From the NCBI RefSeq assembly GCF_001861355.1, contig NZ_MASN01000041.1:89317-153316 (forward strand): a stretch of DNA of 64,000 nt, in the 5' to 3' direction. Each line of letters begins with the position of its first letter. Position 1 is the stretch's first letter. Position numbers and translations under genes: made by a program. Positions 62,568 to 64,000 of this stretch are shown here, in pieces. The notes under the pieces are model-generated. The model worked only from the letters and a program-made list of their open reading frames with translations. It ran no database searches and was not told the DNA's origin. The DNA is from Natrialba sp. SSL1. Lineage in GTDB: Archaea > Halobacteriota > Halobacteria > Halobacteriales > Natrialbaceae.

Positions 62568-63950
62568 TCAGTCGATCCGATACCAGTCGAACTGCTCGAC
62601 CGCGTAGCGGTAGCCGACCGGCGGGGCGACGATACCGGCAATCAGCACCGCCCACGCGGCCAGCGTGAGTTGGTCGCCAGTGATCGTGAACTCGAGTTCC
62701 GGGAGTGCTGCGATGAGCGCAGTAGCGATCTGCGCTGCCACCGGCGCGGCGTCCGTGTACAGCACGACGGCGGCTATCGTCGGCAGGATGATCCCGGCCG
62801 AGTAGACGAGGAAGGCCAGCTTGCTCGGCATGACGGCCTCCTTGTTGCTGGTGATCGAAACTGAGCCAAACCGGGGAAACGCCGAGCCGACGCCCACTGC
62901 GAGCGCTGGGGCGACGATCGCGCCGAGAATCGTCCCCGCCGCTAGTATGGCGGTCTCCTCGAGTGAGAGCGGGCTGATGATGCCGACCGAGAGCGAGACG
63001 ACGATAGCGAGTGGGACGCCGACGAGCGCGCTCGCGATAAGGCGGCTTCGGACGGCCGTCTTCCCGGCGACTGACGAGGTCATCACGGCAGGAAGCGCCC
63101 GGCCGAAGTCGCCGAGCGGGTTGAGTGCGAACAGGACGCCGGTACCCCAGACGACGTACAGACAGAGGAGCACGGCGATATAGCTGGGCACCGTCCCCGC
63201 CTCGATGATCTCCTGTGCGAAAAAGAGCATGCCGAACAGCGGGTACGCAGCGTACGCGAGCCGGATCGGTGAGCGCTTCGTTCGACGGATCGTCGTCACG
63301 GTCATCGTCCTGACCGGCTTCGAGAGGCCGCGATCGAGGAACCCGGACAGTCGGTCGGTACCCTCCCCAGCCGCGGCAGGCTCCGAGTCGTCCTGGATGC
63401 GTGCCGGGTCGGCGTACCAGTGAATGCGCGCGGAGACGATGCCGATGGCGACGGCGACCGGAATCAGAATGGCCGTACCAACCAGCGCGCCAATGACAGC
63501 GATGGGATCCGGATCGATCGTCGGAATGCCAAGGAAGACCACGTGGCCGAACCAGCCAAGTGGGCCGTCGCCGACGAGGTCGAACAGGAAGCTGGCAACC
63601 GTATCGAACCAGCCGGTGGCGATCGAGCCGAAATACGCGACTGCGAGGAGGACGATCACCGGCGTCCGATACCGTGCGATCGGTTCGTAGACTGTCAGCA
63701 GGTGGCGAGCCCAGGTACCGGCCACGAAGCCAATAGGGACGGCCGTGATGAGCAAGAGGACGGCGACGAACGGAATTGCGAGCGCGGGGAGTACCGTTCC
63801 CGCCCCGCTCGCGAACGCGGCGGAGTATATCACGACCGGTGGCACGAGCCAGATCGCAAAGAGGAGGATCTCGGCGACGATGTTGCCGATCACCGTCGAG
63901 CGAAGCGGCGCGGAGAGCAACACGAGCGCGGGCTGGTCGAGGTTCCACAT
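62568..63950 (-). CDS. ABC-2-like multi-helix permease protein (5' limit uncertain)
   Basis: 460 residues with about ten to twelve membrane helices in two groups, split by a cytoplasmic linker near residues 185-225 (DPARIQDDSEPAAAGEGTD). Segments such as LSAPLRSTVIGNIVAEILLF resemble haloarchaeal ABC-2 export permeases. No ATPase gene adjoins in the window. The frame stays open past the ATG at 63950 to the window edge, and no TATA box sits at the usual distance, so the protein may begin outside the window; however the last 50 bases are AT-rich like a promoter. Substrate unknown. Confidence 0.75.
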   Translation of the reverse strand: MWNLDQPALVLLSAPLRSTVIGNIVAEILLFAIWLVPPVVIYSAAFASGAGTVLPALAIPFVAVLLLITAVPIGFVAGTWARHLLTVYEPIARYRTPVIVLLAVAYFGSIATGWFDTVASFLFDLVGDGPLGWFGHVVFLGIPTIDPDPIAVIGALVGTAILIPVAVAIGIVSARIHWYADPARIQDDSEPAAAGEGTDRLSGFLDRGLSKPVRTMTVTTIRRTKRSPIRLAYAAYPLFGMLFFAQEIIEAGTVPSYIAVLLCLYVVWGTGVLFALNPLGDFGRALPAVMTSSVAGKTAVRSRLIASALVGVPLAIVVSLSVGIISPLSLEETAILAAGTILGAIVAPALAVGVGSAFPRFGSVSITSNKEAVMPSKLAFLVYSAGIILPTIAAVVLYTDAAPVAAQIATALIAALPELEFTITGDQLTLAAWAVLIAGIVAPPVGYRYAVEQFDWYRID

Positions 63951-64000
63951 TCTTCGCGTGCTTATAAACCTACAAATGAAACTCGGAAATTCACGAGTTA

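Overview
The window is chromosomal DNA of a halophilic archaeon (class Halobacteria; the gene set would fit Natrialbaceae, but that rank is inference). The signs are high GC, very acidic proteins rich in Asp and Glu, frequent CTCGAG/CTCGAC words, Tat-type lipoprotein signals, leaderless promoters with a TATA-like box about 27 bases before the start codon, and marker families such as CetZ, archaeosortase A, halocyanin, HTH_10 regulators and an SMC/ScpA pair. No rRNA, tRNA or CRISPR array was found.

Layout. 1-4.5 kb: a CetZ cytoskeletal GTPase cut by the window edge, a coiled-coil protein, and a tnpB-only IS200/IS605 element with a tandemly duplicated left end. 4.5-14.3 kb: SppA-type membrane peptidase, DUF373 membrane protein, Dph6-like ligase, cyclase-family hydrolase, lipoprotein, DUF892 protein, pyruvate kinase, GYD protein, zinc-ribbon winged-helix regulator. 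14.4-26.3 kb: exported serine hydrolase with a membrane tail, MetRS, MfnA-type decarboxylase, PEP synthase, PhzF protein, ThiC. 26.3-34.9 kb: an AT-richer patch with an acyltransferase, then phosphoribosyltransferase, lipoproteins, a membrane-anchored winged-helix regulator, MATE exporter, MTA phosphorylase. 34.9-40.3 kb: the scpA-smc-small coiled-coil operon. 40.3-44.2 kb: HTH_10 regulator divergent from a 3-hydroxybutyrate dehydrogenase/acyl-CoA ligase pair. 44.2-45 kb: vapBC. 45-64 kb: GatB, MBL hydrolase, thioesterase, halocyanin, FAD amine oxidase, a second zinc-type regulator divergent from a CPBP protease, metallophosphoesterase, archaeosortase A, an ABC-2 exporter, DoxX, CarB and an ABC-2-like permease.

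How genes work together. Pyruvate kinase and PEP synthase set the PEP/pyruvate balance in opposite directions. SMC and ScpA form a condensin. The dehydrogenase and ligase could feed 3-hydroxybutyrate into acyl-CoA metabolism under the HTH_10 regulator. Two related zinc-type regulators each face a membrane or exported hydrolase gene.

Most unusual structure. (1) ScpA carries an N-terminal extension encoded by an in-frame array of short palindromes with three-base loops; the same palindrome recurs near the end of carB. (2) Four 27-bp tandem repeats each repeat the vapC 3' end with its stop codon. (3) The tnpB element has a 166-bp tandem duplication of its left end. (4) Several inverted repeats sit on promoters of regulator-linked genes. 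I did not find a convincing wholly new multi-gene system.
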